DNA of 64,000 bases from Alphaproteobacteria bacterium AO1-B. Its GTDB lineage: Bacteria > Pseudomonadota > Alphaproteobacteria > Rhizobiales > Stappiaceae. The first letter of the stretch is position 1, and every line of letters starts with the position of its first letter. Where the stretch lies: NCBI GenBank assembly GCA_001890945.1, contig MLAX01000003.1, positions 665,221 through 729,220 on the forward strand. The letters are read 5' to 3'. The notes beneath the pieces are model-generated. The model did not search any database. It had not been told where the DNA came from and saw only the letters and a list, made by a program, of their open reading frames with translations. A program made the translations under genes and the position numbers. Positions 47,044 through 56,340 of the stretch are shown piece by piece.

Positions 47044-47361
47044 GTATCTGACCAAGAATCGACAAGGCGCTGCAGTGGTCAGTGTCTTGTCTCATTATGA
47101 AACAATGAATTTTCCGTCCAGTAACTGATTTGTCCCAAACAATCCCGGACTGACCCGGCAATTTTTTCCCAAGAAAAATCGCAGGAAACAGCCAAAGTCC
47201 ACAAATGCCTGAGATTGCATTGGCATAGTTACGTAGGAGCCGTTAGGTTTTCGTTTCTCTAATAAATGAATCGGTCCCGCCTGTGGCTTGTTAAGGTTTT
47301 GTTAACCTTTTTGGCGCGAAAGTTAACGAAGTAATAATTAGTTTCGTCGAGGAGGCCAGTC
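47044..47361. other. Promoter region of the lytic transglycosylase gene
   Basis: 318 bases without a gene. Contains the CtrA-type box at 47291-47306, a further TTAAC at 47323, and a small AT hairpin near 47161. Confidence 0.5.
47291..47306 (+). promoter_or_regulatory. CtrA-type box TTAA-N7-TTAAC
   Basis: TTAAGGTTTTGTTAAC is an exact full-site match, 55 bases before the ATG at 47362, with another TTAAC at 47323-47327. The same bases form AAGGTT/AACCTT arms. Confidence 0.55.
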
Positions 47362-48771
47362 ATGCGGGTTGCTGACACTACCTCGGTCGCGTCTAGGATC
47401 GAGCTTGCGTTTCAGTCTGCGAGTACATCCACAGGAACGTCGTTTGACTATCTTGTGAAAACAGCCGCGCGGGAATCTTCGTTTAATCCGTCGGCCAAGG
47501 CAAAAACATCGAGTGCTACAGGCTTATTCCAGTTCATAGAGTCCACCTGGCTCGAAACAATGAAACAGGCCGGGCCAAAGCACGGGTTGGACAAGTACGC
47601 GGACCATATTCAGCGGTCAAAAAGCGGTAAGTACTATGTCAGCGATCCCCAGATGCGCCGGGAGATCCTTGATCTTCGCAAGGATCCTGAAATCTCGTCT
47701 GTCATGGCGGGGGCTTTGACCCAGAAGAACGCGCAGTATCTTGAGCGCCGGATTGGCCGTGAGCCGACGGACGGCGAGCTCTATATGGCGCATTTTCTTG
47801 GTGCGAACGGTGCAAGTCGCTTGATCGAAAAAACCGCGGCAAATCCCGACATGCGCGCCGATCAGGTTTTTTCCGCACAAGCGCGGGCCAACAAGCCGAT
47901 CTTCTACCATCGAAATGGCCAGGCCCGGTCCATGGAAGAAGTCTATCAGGTGATTGTGTCCAAGCATGATGCAGTCAACATGATTGCTGAAGCCGGCGGA
48001 CGTAAAAACCTCAGGACCTCTGGCGAGCTTTTGAATGTGGCAGCTCTGCCGAATGCGAAGCCGGCATCTGGAGCGCCAGTAACGGCACCGGTTCCGTTTG
48101 ATGATCTGGCGGGAGATCCGGCTGCAGCTTTTGCGATGCGGTCCAAGCCACAGCCGCCCAGCATGATGGCAGAGGCAAAGCCGAAGGACTTTGACCATTT
48201 GGCAGGGGATCCGGCCGCACAATTCGCGATGCGGTCCAAGCCGGATGCACCAATGCAAATGGCGGCGGCGACAGTGCCCGTCCAGCCGGAACTGCCGCTT
48301 GACCTTCCTGAAACGGTTGCAAATGCGCCTGTTCCGGAGGGACGTCCGCAGACTGTCGCGGTTGCCGATCCAGGGGCGAGTGATCCGGCACAATCTCAAG
48401 CACAGGCTCAACAAGTGGCAAGCGCTCCGCGGCCTGATCCTGACGACCCGCGTGACGCGAGTATCAATCAGGCCCCCGATCAAACCGCGAGCCGTGTGTT
48501 GTCCGCGTTCCAGGCAGCCCAGACCGCGAACCCGTTTGAAGCTCTGTTCCGCAATGATCCCGGTTCCGATCAGGCAGGCGTCAATCCAAGGTTTGCATCC
48601 GCCTTTGCGGCGGTTGAAGAGGCTGCGCTCTACAGCGCTGTTTCTGGAGCATCTACTCAGGTGGCTGCCCAGGAATTGGCCCTTGTCAACCAAGGTGGTC
48701 CGTTAGACCTCACACGGTTTCTTCGCTTGAAGGCTCAGGAAGAACAGAAAGACTTACTGCCTCCGGCTTAG
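47362..48771 (+). CDS. Lytic transglycosylase (SLT) protein with tandem repeat
   Basis: 469 residues: an SLT-type domain at 15-210 with the catalytic Glu38 in ARESSFNPSAK and TGLFQFIEST. Then comes a Pro/Ala-rich region with two 31-residue repeats containing LAGDPAA-FAMRSKP (48094-48186 and 48187-48279), and a C-terminal helical part (HPT-like FEALFRND..FAAVEEAALYSAV). No signal peptide is seen, so export may be by another route (for example flagellar). The start follows GAGGAGG. Confidence 0.85.
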   Translation: MRVADTTSVASRIELAFQSASTSTGTSFDYLVKTAARESSFNPSAKAKTSSATGLFQFIESTWLETMKQAGPKHGLDKYADHIQRSKSGKYYVSDPQMRREILDLRKDPEISSVMAGALTQKNAQYLERRIGREPTDGELYMAHFLGANGASRLIEKTAANPDMRADQVFSAQARANKPIFYHRNGQARSMEEVYQVIVSKHDAVNMIAEAGGRKNLRTSGELLNVAALPNAKPASGAPVTAPVPFDDLAGDPAAAFAMRSKPQPPSMMAEAKPKDFDHLAGDPAAQFAMRSKPDAPMQMAAATVPVQPELPLDLPETVANAPVPEGRPQTVAVADPGASDPAQSQAQAQQVASAPRPDPDDPRDASINQAPDQTASRVLSAFQAAQTANPFEALFRNDPGSDQAGVNPRFASAFAAVEEAALYSAVSGASTQVAAQELALVNQGGPLDLTRFLRLKAQEEQKDLLPPA

Positions 48772-48880
48772 GTTTGGGAGGTTGAAGACAGGCGGGGGCA
48801 TGTCAAAATTATGGTGAACGGATCGTTAAGTCTTTGATGTCAGGATAGTTCAAATACTATTCAGGACTGACGTTAAGAGC

Positions 48881-50041
48881 ATGACCGTTCACGACATTCT
48901 GCACCTCACCGACACTGATCAGGCGGGCCTCGATATTGAGGCTGCACGAACCTATGCAGAGCGTTATTTGGCTGCCGAAGAAGGCAGCCTGGAACGGAAA
49001 ACCATGGCGGCAGCACTTACAGTTCTTCTGGATGATCCGAGCCGGCCGGTTCGCAAAACCGTCGCGAAGGTATTGGCTGCGAGCGCGCATGCACCGGGAC
49101 ACGTGATCCGTTTTCTGGCGCAGGACGTTGATGAGATCGCGGTCCTTGTTCTGAAATCTTCCCCGCTCTTGAACGAAACCGAGCTGGTGGATCTTCTGGC
49201 CGAGGGAAGTCCAGAAGTTCAGTGCGCCATCGCAGAACGCGAATCTGTCCCTGCAGGTGTTAGCGCGGCTATGTGCGAAGTTGCTGATGAAGCGGCCTGC
49301 ATGGCCTTGCTCAAGAATCCAGGGGCGACAGTTTTGAAGTCCTCTCTGGTGCGGCTTGCCGAACGCTTTGAGCAACACCCCGATCTCTGTGATGAATTGC
49401 TGAAACTCGGCGATCTGCCAATACCTGTGCGCTACGAGTTGTTGATGGGGCTTGCACAGAACCTTGAGAACCATCCCGTTGTTTTGGAACGTGTTCCAGA
49501 GCATCAGCGCGATGTGTTCCTGTCGGATGCAATCGACAAAGTTGTCCTTCGCCTCGCGCTTGAGGCAAAAGATGACGATCTTCCCGAATTCGTGGAACAC
49601 TTGCGGGCCAGTGGTCGATTGAACACGCGTCTTCTACTGCGGGCTGTTTGTTGCGGCCGTCTACGCTTCTTTGCGGCAGCTCTGGCAAACCTTGGCAACA
49701 TGCCGCTGCCACGCCTGTGCAAGGTTTTGCTGACTGTCCGCCGCGCAGCACTTCAAGCCGTTTTGAGAAAGGCCGGGTTGCCCATTCGGTCACACCAGGC
49801 GTTCCTGCTTGCGATCGACATTGCCCGCACGGCTGAGGCTGACTTCAGCTATGACCTTGCCCTTGAAGAAGCGCGGGCATTGACTGAAGCGTTGCTGTCT
49901 GAAATGCAAGACGGTGCTTTTGGTGCGGATGAGGATATCAATGCATTCCTGCGTCGGTTTGCGATCGATGTTGCCCGTCTTGAGGCACGCTCAGTTCTGA
50001 AAAAGAGCGCCGGAGATCTTCGCTCGGTCAATGCTGCGTGA
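48881..50041 (+). CDS. DUF2336 domain protein
   Basis: 386 residues, almost all helical, matching the alphaproteobacterial DUF2336 family (VRKTVAKVLAASAHAPGHVIRFLAQD, LLRAVCCGRLRFFAAALA). HEAT-like repeats are suggested. Function is unknown. It is convergent with the HPt gene. Confidence 0.85.
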   Translation: MTVHDILHLTDTDQAGLDIEAARTYAERYLAAEEGSLERKTMAAALTVLLDDPSRPVRKTVAKVLAASAHAPGHVIRFLAQDVDEIAVLVLKSSPLLNETELVDLLAEGSPEVQCAIAERESVPAGVSAAMCEVADEAACMALLKNPGATVLKSSLVRLAERFEQHPDLCDELLKLGDLPIPVRYELLMGLAQNLENHPVVLERVPEHQRDVFLSDAIDKVVLRLALEAKDDDLPEFVEHLRASGRLNTRLLLRAVCCGRLRFFAAALANLGNMPLPRLCKVLLTVRRAALQAVLRKAGLPIRSHQAFLLAIDIARTAEADFSYDLALEEARALTEALLSEMQDGAFGADEDINAFLRRFAIDVARLEARSVLKKSAGDLRSVNAA

Positions 50042-50130
50042 TTGCCGACGCCGGGCAGCATTGGTGCGCGGAGCGAGTCCAATCCAGATTAGATGGGTAA
50101 TCGGTCAGGCTTGCGGCTGATCGCGTCCGC

Positions 50131-50658
50131 TTAGTTCTCGTCTGTTTCTTTGGCTGGGAACTGGGCAAGATAGGTGTCGGTCGCCGTACGCAGCGTTTCT
50201 AAAAGCTCGACACCTGTCTTGTTGGCTGTATCCTTAGCGCCTTCAATCACCATCGCCCGGATTGCTTCAACAAATCCTTCCGCCAGCCCTACTGGCAGAT
50301 CGTTGGGCGTTGGAATGTTTTCCAGCAAGTGACAAAAGCTGGAAGCAACGTCGCCGACGAGCGGAAATCCCAGTGTTAGCGCCTGGCCCTTGATGTTGTG
50401 CGCCGATTGATAAAGGACATCGATCGTTTCGGAGGAAATGCCGTCCGCTTTGACGGAGTCCCAAGCACCCACGAGAGTTTTGGCTTCGTTTTCCATCCAG
50501 TTGCCAAAATGCGGAGCGATCCTTTGCAAAGCGGCTTCTGCAGCTTTCACAGGATCAAACTTGCGTGCCTCGCGAGGTGTCAGTTCACGGACCTTCTTCC
50601 GCAGATCTGTCGGCGGCTGCAGAATTTCGTAGTCTTGATCCGGAGCGGTTTCAGCCAT
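50131..50658 (-). CDS. HPt (histidine phosphotransfer) domain protein
   Basis: About 175 residues with one HPt domain carrying the phospho-accepting His in SAHNIKGQALTLGFP. It passes phosphate in a phosphorelay. No kinase or response regulator lies nearby. The ATG at 50658 is chosen; a GTG at 50694 is in frame. Confidence 0.85.
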   Translation of the reverse strand: MAETAPDQDYEILQPPTDLRKKVRELTPREARKFDPVKAAEAALQRIAPHFGNWMENEAKTLVGAWDSVKADGISSETIDVLYQSAHNIKGQALTLGFPLVGDVASSFCHLLENIPTPNDLPVGLAEGFVEAIRAMVIEGAKDTANKTGVELLETLRTATDTYLAQFPAKETDEN

Positions 50659-50775
50659 TGCGGCAGGGTCCTCATCGTTGCAGTGAGCGGTCACTCACGA
50701 TCGCCAGTATGCGTAAACAACTTTAACAGGGTCTTTCCTGCCGCCAAGTCTTTCGCAGGTGGCCGGTCAGGGCCG

Positions 50776-51588
50776 CTAGTATCTGAACATTTCCGTCAGG
50801 ATCCGCTCATCCCAACCGTGATCGTCATCAAACATGATCCGGCCTTCCTTTTCCGTGGACTCCCGAACCGACACTTTTGTAACCCTTCGGATCTCACGGT
50901 GATCCGCCGACGCGCTGACCGGCCGTTTCTCCGGGTCCAGGATTTCGATATCGACCGCCGCCCAATCGGGAAGCAATGCACCGCGCCAGCGGCGCGGGCG
51001 GAAGGCGCTGATTGGGGTCAAGGCAAGCAACTGGGCCGTGATTGGTAGGATCGGACCGTGCGCGGAGAGGTTATACGCCGTGCTGCCGGCAGGCGTTGCC
51101 ACAATGATCCCATCACAAATCAGTTCTTCCAACCGAATGCGGCCATCGACCGAAATCTTCAGGCGTGCGGCCTGGGATGTTTGGCGGAGCAGGGAAACTT
51201 CGTTGATGGCGAGCGCTGAATGCTCAACGCCGTTGTCATCAGTGGCGGTCATTTCCAGCGGGTAAATTGCCGTGGTGTCCGCTTTGGCCAGACGTTCCCG
51301 TAGGCCATCTTCCCGGTACTCGTTCATGAGGAAGCCGACCGAACCACGGTTCATGCCGTAAATCGGCTTGTTTGTTCCCATCTGTGCATAGAGGGTTTCC
51401 AGCATCAGGCCATCACCGCCAAGTGCCACTATGATATCGGCATCAGCAATCGGAACTTCACCATATTGCGCCGCCAGTGTTTCCCGTGCGTGTTTCGCCT
51501 CATCCGTGTCACTGGAGACAAAGGCGAGCTTCTTTTCAGTGATCTGGCTGGCATCGTCCGGCTTCGGGGAAGAAACAATACGGTTCAT
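50776..51588 (-). CDS. nadK: NAD kinase
   Basis: 270 residues with [27 protein letters not shown]-like [10 protein letters not shown], and [22 protein letters not shown]. It makes NADP from NAD and ATP. Confidence 0.95.
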   Translation of the reverse strand: MNRIVSSPKPDDASQITEKKLAFVSSDTDEAKHARETLAAQYGEVPIADADIIVALGGDGLMLETLYAQMGTNKPIYGMNRGSVGFLMNEYREDGLRERLAKADTTAIYPLEMTATDDNGVEHSALAINEVSLLRQTSQAARLKISVDGRIRLEELICDGIIVATPAGSTAYNLSAHGPILPITAQLLALTPISAFRPRRWRGALLPDWAAVDIEILDPEKRPVSASADHREIRRVTKVSVRESTEKEGRIMFDDDHGWDERILTEMFRY

Positions 51589-51742
51589 TGATCTACAAGG
51601 GCCTGGACGAGAGTGGTCTTACGGATTTTATGCCGCCACGGCGCTGTGGCGCCAGCTGTCTAAGGACTAGGCCATGCCCTTGAAAAATTAGCAAGTGCCG
51701 GTGCTGGGAAACAGGTTCGCAGTCGAAGGTGAGGCCAAGCTA

Positions 51743-52561
51743 TCAGTCAATTGTGGGACGCAAAGCCGTTTGGGCTGTATCGCCGCTTTCCGGACAAACC
51801 GGTGAGGCCAGAAGTTCCTGCCACTCGAAAAAGGGCACGATTGCGGATCGGATATCGTCGATTTTTGCAGACATTACACCAGCCACTCTGAGCCCATCCG
51901 GTGTTTTTACCAGCAAAGGTCCCCCCGATGCGCCGCTTTCCGACGAGCAGTTGGTAACCCAGCTGTCTTCTACGGTGCCGATCACCTGGCAGGCTGAAAC
52001 GACGGTTGGCAGAAAACGGCGGCTGCGGCGATAGCCGGCTGAATCGAACCGGGTGTCCTGAGTCAACACGCCAGCATCCTCAGGTGACAGAGCCGGGACG
52101 GCAGGCAGCTTGGCGCTTTCCTTCAAAATCAAGATCCCGACATCGGTATGCACATCAGCCAGTTTCGGTTGCTTCTTCGGAGCATAGCCCTTGGCAGACA
52201 AGGCGCAGGCCACCTCCAGGCGCGCAGAAAACTCGTCTCGGCGGACTCCAGCGATGAAGAACATGTCGTCTTCCGGAAACTTCTTCAGCGTCGCCTTATT
52301 GTAAAGACAGTGGGCTGCGGTCAACACGATATTCGGCCCAACCAGTGTGCCGGTACACATGGATGTGGTGCGGTAGCCAGCCACATTGACCCGGCCAATG
52401 GAAGGCCATGGCGCGTCCGTGCTGTCGATGACCTTAAGAGCTGGTTCTGTTGCTTCAGCAGTGTCTGAAAGGGCGAAGCAAGATAGTGCGAACACAGCCG
52501 CATAAGCGACCGCGAGCCACATTGTTCCATTTCTTGATGTAATCCCGTTGGGGACAGCCAC
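51743..52561 (-). CDS. Exported trypsin-like serine protease
   Basis: 272 residues with a signal peptide and the S1 triad: TAAHC (His), TDVGILIL (Asp), SSESGASGGPL (Ser). Length is short, with no PDZ domain, so it is not DegP-like. A GTG at 52561 is given; an ATG at 52522 would start right at the hydrophobic core. Confidence 0.9.
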   Translation of the reverse strand: MAVPNGITSRNGTMWLAVAYAAVFALSCFALSDTAEATEPALKVIDSTDAPWPSIGRVNVAGYRTTSMCTGTLVGPNIVLTAAHCLYNKATLKKFPEDDMFFIAGVRRDEFSARLEVACALSAKGYAPKKQPKLADVHTDVGILILKESAKLPAVPALSPEDAGVLTQDTRFDSAGYRRSRRFLPTVVSACQVIGTVEDSWVTNCSSESGASGGPLLVKTPDGLRVAGVMSAKIDDIRSAIVPFFEWQELLASPVCPESGDTAQTALRPTID

Positions 52562-52659
52562 GTTTTAAAGCCTCCGACGAACCTGAACTGACTGTTGTCA
52601 TACGTGCAGTGTCGCTGAACGGGTTTAACGCGGCCTAAAGTCAATCGCTGAAAGCTTTG

Positions 52660-54162
52660 CTAGTTGGAATAATACTCCCACACCATTGTCCGGGCGAGTG
52701 TTTCGTCGTTGTGACGCATGCGACTGGAGAGAAGGGCATCCATGTTTTGGATAAGAGCCACCGGTTCGCTGTCAGCCTTGTTCTTGATCCTGCCCGTTTC
52801 ATCGTTTGTTGAGAGCAACAGATTGGGCAATCCGCTGAAGTGAACATATTGCCAATCGGTTCCAAGGCGTGTCAGAGCCGAGGCTCCGCCTGCCTGACAG
52901 CTCTTGCGGACGTCTTCCGGGAAAAACTGTAACAAACGCCGGAAGTCGAACTCATATAGCGCAGCATCCCGCCAACCGGTCGGTGTTTGGCCTCTAAGAA
53001 ACGGGGCAAGGCTGTTTCCGTCAGGTTTGTGTTTGGGCTCGAGACCTAGAACGTCCAAAAGGGTGGGGAAGATGTCGGCTGCGGACGTAAAGGCAGAAAC
53101 CCTGTTGTCCTTGGCCATGCCGGGCCCCCGGATGATCAAGGGGATGTGATAACTCTCTTTGTAAAACCCACCTTTACCGAGCATCCAGTGGTCGCCCATC
53201 ATCTCCGCATGATCGGAGGTGAAGATGATAAGTGTATCGTCCGCGATCTGATCGAGGGCGGAGATAATGCGGCCAAGCTGGGCATCAACCTCGGTGATCA
53301 TGCCGTAGTAAAGCGCGCGTAGCCGCTTCAGATCTTGCTTGGTCAGGTCGCGCACGTGGCCATTGGCACCTGGAATGTGGCTGGAAAGATGCTGGTACTC
53401 TTGCAAGGCGGAAACAAGGGGATGGAACGCTGCTTCTTGCCATGCGCTTTCGGCGCCCTTGAACTCAGGTCCGTCATCCGGATCGTACATCGTATTATAA
53501 GGCTCGGGCACGGTGATCGGTGGATGCGGGCGCAGGAATGAAACATGCGCCATCCAGGGCTTTCCTGCGTCCTGTTCGCCAAGCCAATTGAAAAAACTGT
53601 CGGTTAGGAAGGCCGTCTGCGTTTCGTTCTTGGAATAGCGAGGGGCCTTGCGGGAGATAAGTTCGCCATCCTCCGGCTCAACGTGGTGAAGGGTGTCGAA
53701 CGATGCCGGATCATGGCCGCGGGTGGCCAGCCAGGAGCGCCAGGGTTTGTCGTCTTCGGGTAGCGGTTGACGAACAGAAAATCCAGGCAGGACACCCTCA
53801 TAAGTGGAGAGGGCCGGATCGTTCGGATCATGCACCCGAGGGTCCGGCGACGTGTCCGTATAACCGAACAAAGTCGGGACATAGCCGGCTCTTCGTCCTG
53901 CGCGGGCAATGTTGTCGAACCGGTCGTCCAGCGGAGCCCCGTTCCAGATCACCCGGTGGTTCATCTGATAGAGGCCGGTGTAGAGAGAAGCCCTCGCCGG
54001 AGAGCAGGGCGCAGTCGTCGCATAATGCTGCTCAAAAACGGTGGCTGTTTCTGCAAAGGCATCAAGGTTCGGGGTTTTGACCACCGGATGACCGACAGCG
54101 CCGAGGCAATCACCCCGCCACTGATCGGCCGTTATCAGAAGGATGTTCGGACGCGATGTCAT
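52660..54162 (-). CDS. FGly-type phosphonate monoester hydrolase/sulfatase
   Basis: 500 residues of the alkaline-phosphatase superfamily. It has ITADQWRGD (metal Asp), the formylglycine motif CSPARASLYTGLYQMNHR (Cys53), RPHPPI, TSDHAEMMGDH and YEFDFRR. Overall it resembles the rhizobial phosphonate monoester hydrolases (PMH), as I recall them, rather than PhnA. Its start overlaps the phnX stop by ATGA. It probably frees 2-aminoethylphosphonate from esters such as phosphonolipids, feeding phnW and phnX. Confidence 0.8.
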   Translation of the reverse strand: MTSRPNILLITADQWRGDCLGAVGHPVVKTPNLDAFAETATVFEQHYATTAPCSPARASLYTGLYQMNHRVIWNGAPLDDRFDNIARAGRRAGYVPTLFGYTDTSPDPRVHDPNDPALSTYEGVLPGFSVRQPLPEDDKPWRSWLATRGHDPASFDTLHHVEPEDGELISRKAPRYSKNETQTAFLTDSFFNWLGEQDAGKPWMAHVSFLRPHPPITVPEPYNTMYDPDDGPEFKGAESAWQEAAFHPLVSALQEYQHLSSHIPGANGHVRDLTKQDLKRLRALYYGMITEVDAQLGRIISALDQIADDTLIIFTSDHAEMMGDHWMLGKGGFYKESYHIPLIIRGPGMAKDNRVSAFTSAADIFPTLLDVLGLEPKHKPDGNSLAPFLRGQTPTGWRDAALYEFDFRRLLQFFPEDVRKSCQAGGASALTRLGTDWQYVHFSGLPNLLLSTNDETGRIKNKADSEPVALIQNMDALLSSRMRHNDETLARTMVWEYYSN

Positions 54163-54941
54163 GCAGCTTCCATCTGATCCATCAGCTTGGGCAGATCGGC
54201 AACGGTATCGATCACATAGTCTGCGCCAGCTTCCGTAAGTTTGGCGGTTGCTTCCTGCCGGATCGCATCGACTTCGGCCGCAGTTAAGGCTGCCAGTTCT
54301 TCCGGTGTCTTGCCGGCGAAATTGCCGGAAAGCGCAAGGCCCACGGTGATGCAGCCTGCTGCCACGCCTTCGGCAATGCCGGGCTCCGTATCATCGACCT
54401 TGATGACGGCGCTGGGCGGGTAGGCGACAAGATCAACAAAGCACTGATACATGCCAAGCGGACCCGGACGGCCCTCGGGCAGGTCATCAGAACACACCAG
54501 ATTGTCCGGCTCATAGCCCTGTTCGGCAGCTCTTGGAAGAACGCGCTCCATAATGGACCGGGTGTATCCAGTGGTAGAGCCGATTTTCACGTTTTTGGAT
54601 CGCAGGTAAGCGATCGTATCGAGAGCGCCTGGAACGAGGTCGGCATAATCCGCGACTACTTCCTCATTCATCGGTACAAAGATCTCATAGACTTTGTCGA
54701 CATCGGCATCAGTTGGAGCGCTGCCGTATTTGGCCTGCCATTGAGCAGCAATGTCCGGATCGTCCATCATTGACCGGATGTGGTCCCACTTCGGCATGCC
54801 CATTGGGCCACGGGCCTGATCAATGCTCGCAGTGATGCCGAATTTCTCGAATGCTTTTACAAAAACCCCCATGGGTGCGAATGACCCGAAATCGATCATG
54901 GTGCCGGCCCAGTCGAAAACGACAGCTTTGAATTTGCTCAT
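54159..54941 (-). CDS. phnX: Phosphonoacetaldehyde hydrolase
   Basis: 260 residues of the HAD superfamily with VVFDWAGTMIDFGS (nucleophile Asp, PhnX-type), the cap Lys region (ARGPMGMPKWDHIRSM), STTGYTR and KVDDTEPGIAEG. It splits phosphonoacetaldehyde to acetaldehyde and phosphate. It is 22 bases after phnW. The ATG at 54941 is chosen. Confidence 0.95.
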   Translation of the reverse strand: MSKFKAVVFDWAGTMIDFGSFAPMGVFVKAFEKFGITASIDQARGPMGMPKWDHIRSMMDDPDIAAQWQAKYGSAPTDADVDKVYEIFVPMNEEVVADYADLVPGALDTIAYLRSKNVKIGSTTGYTRSIMERVLPRAAEQGYEPDNLVCSDDLPEGRPGPLGMYQCFVDLVAYPPSAVIKVDDTEPGIAEGVAAGCITVGLALSGNFAGKTPEELAALTAAEVDAIRQEATAKLTEAGADYVIDTVADLPKLMDQMEAA

Positions 54942-54963
54942 TGGTTCTCTTTCTTGTGTTTGC

Positions 54964-56151
54964 TCAAGCGGCGAGTTTTGCGCGCTCTGCGAGCGCTTCT
55001 GCAGGTGGGGCGGCACTTTCAACGCCCATTTCTTTCAAAACGTCGGAAGCGGCGGCGGTTACGCTGCGCATGACATGTTCATCCATCTGACCAATGCAGC
55101 CGACCCGGAAGCTGTCAACGACAGTCAGTTTGCCGGGATAAAGGATGAACCCGCGCGCTTTCATGAGCTCGTAAAACCGCGGGAAGCTGAAGGCGGGGTC
55201 TGCCGGGCAAAAGAAGGTGACGATGATCGGCGACAACCATTCAGCATCCAGCAGGGTTTCAAATCCGAGCGCCCGCATCCCTGAAACCATAACGTCCCTG
55301 TTTGTTCTGTAGCGCGCGCCGCGGGCTGCAACGCCGCCTTCGGCTTTGTGCGCCCGCAAGGCCTCCAGGAACGCGGCGACGACATGAGTTGGCGGTGTGA
55401 AACGCCATTGACCGGTTTTCTCCAGATGTGCCCATTGGGCATGTACATCGAGGCTAATGGAATGGCTGTTGCATTTGGCAGCCTCGAGCTCGGCCCTTTG
55501 TGCGATCACAAAACCGAACCCTGGCACGCCTTCAATGCATTTGTTTGCAGATGATACCATCGCTGCAAACCGGAGCTTTGACGGCTCGACGGGTATGGCG
55601 CCGAAAGCTGACATGGAATCGATCAAAAGGGTTCTGCCCGCGGCGGCAACGGCGTCCGAAATTTCCTGCAAAGGGTTAAGGATGCCAGAGCTTGTCTCAC
55701 AATGGACGATCAGGACGTGGCTGATCTCCGGATCCGCATTTAGAAGGGCGGCGACTTCCGGTCCACGCGGCGGAAGATAGTCACCCTTGTCCAGCACTTC
55801 CGCCGGGCGGCCAAGATAAGCCATCGTTTCAACCGCGCGTTTGCCGTAGGCGCCGTTGGACAGGATGAGGGTCTTTTTGGTCTTCGGCGTGAAACTGCCT
55901 AACATCGCCTCGACCGCAAAGGTGCCGCTGCCCTGGATCGGGACGCAGTCATAGACATCACTGCCATCGCCCAGCAAAGAAATGAGGCCTTTCCGGAGTT
56001 CGGCGGTCATCGCCTTAAAATCGCCGTCCCAACTGCCCCAATCCCGCAACATGGCTTCCTTGACATCGAACGATGTTGTGAGTGGCCCAGGGGTCAAAAG
56101 ATAGGGCTCGCCGTATTTCGGTTTTGGCAAGGCCGTCGGGTGTTGGGTCAT
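54964..56151 (-). CDS. phnW: 2-aminoethylphosphonate-pyruvate transaminase
   Basis: 395 residues of class V aminotransferases. It has LLTPGPLTTS, HCETSSGILNP, DSMSAFGAIPV and the PLP-Lys in VSSANKCIEGVPGFGFV. It makes phosphonoacetaldehyde from aminoethylphosphonate. AAGGGA precedes the ATG at 56151. Confidence 0.95.
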   Translation of the reverse strand: MTQHPTALPKPKYGEPYLLTPGPLTTSFDVKEAMLRDWGSWDGDFKAMTAELRKGLISLLGDGSDVYDCVPIQGSGTFAVEAMLGSFTPKTKKTLILSNGAYGKRAVETMAYLGRPAEVLDKGDYLPPRGPEVAALLNADPEISHVLIVHCETSSGILNPLQEISDAVAAAGRTLLIDSMSAFGAIPVEPSKLRFAAMVSSANKCIEGVPGFGFVIAQRAELEAAKCNSHSISLDVHAQWAHLEKTGQWRFTPPTHVVAAFLEALRAHKAEGGVAARGARYRTNRDVMVSGMRALGFETLLDAEWLSPIIVTFFCPADPAFSFPRFYELMKARGFILYPGKLTVVDSFRVGCIGQMDEHVMRSVTAAASDVLKEMGVESAAPPAEALAERAKLAA

Positions 56152-56290
56152 GAGCGGTCCCTTTGGGGCGTGAAATGAACTGCAGACAAAGTTGAAGACG
56201 CCTCTCGGTTCCATGTGCCAACCGAGCGGATCTCCAGAGCCTGTGCGCCTTTAACACTCTCTTCGGGTAACAGTTTAATGAAATAGTCTT

Positions 56291-56313
56291 GTCTATAATA
56301 ATTAGTTATAGAC
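56291..56313. promoter_or_regulatory. LysR-type operator before phnW
   Basis: Perfect 8-base arms GTCTATAA and TTATAGAC around TAATTAG, containing T-N11-A (56296 to 56308). It lies 140 bases before phnW and 28 bases after the lysR stop. Confidence 0.65.
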
Positions 56314-56340
56314 TTGATGCTGGCACTGTCGGCAAGCGGG

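Noticed and set aside
47617..48693. 358-residue antisense frame in the transglycosylase gene
   Set aside because: Arg/Cys-rich composition typical of antisense frames, no family features.
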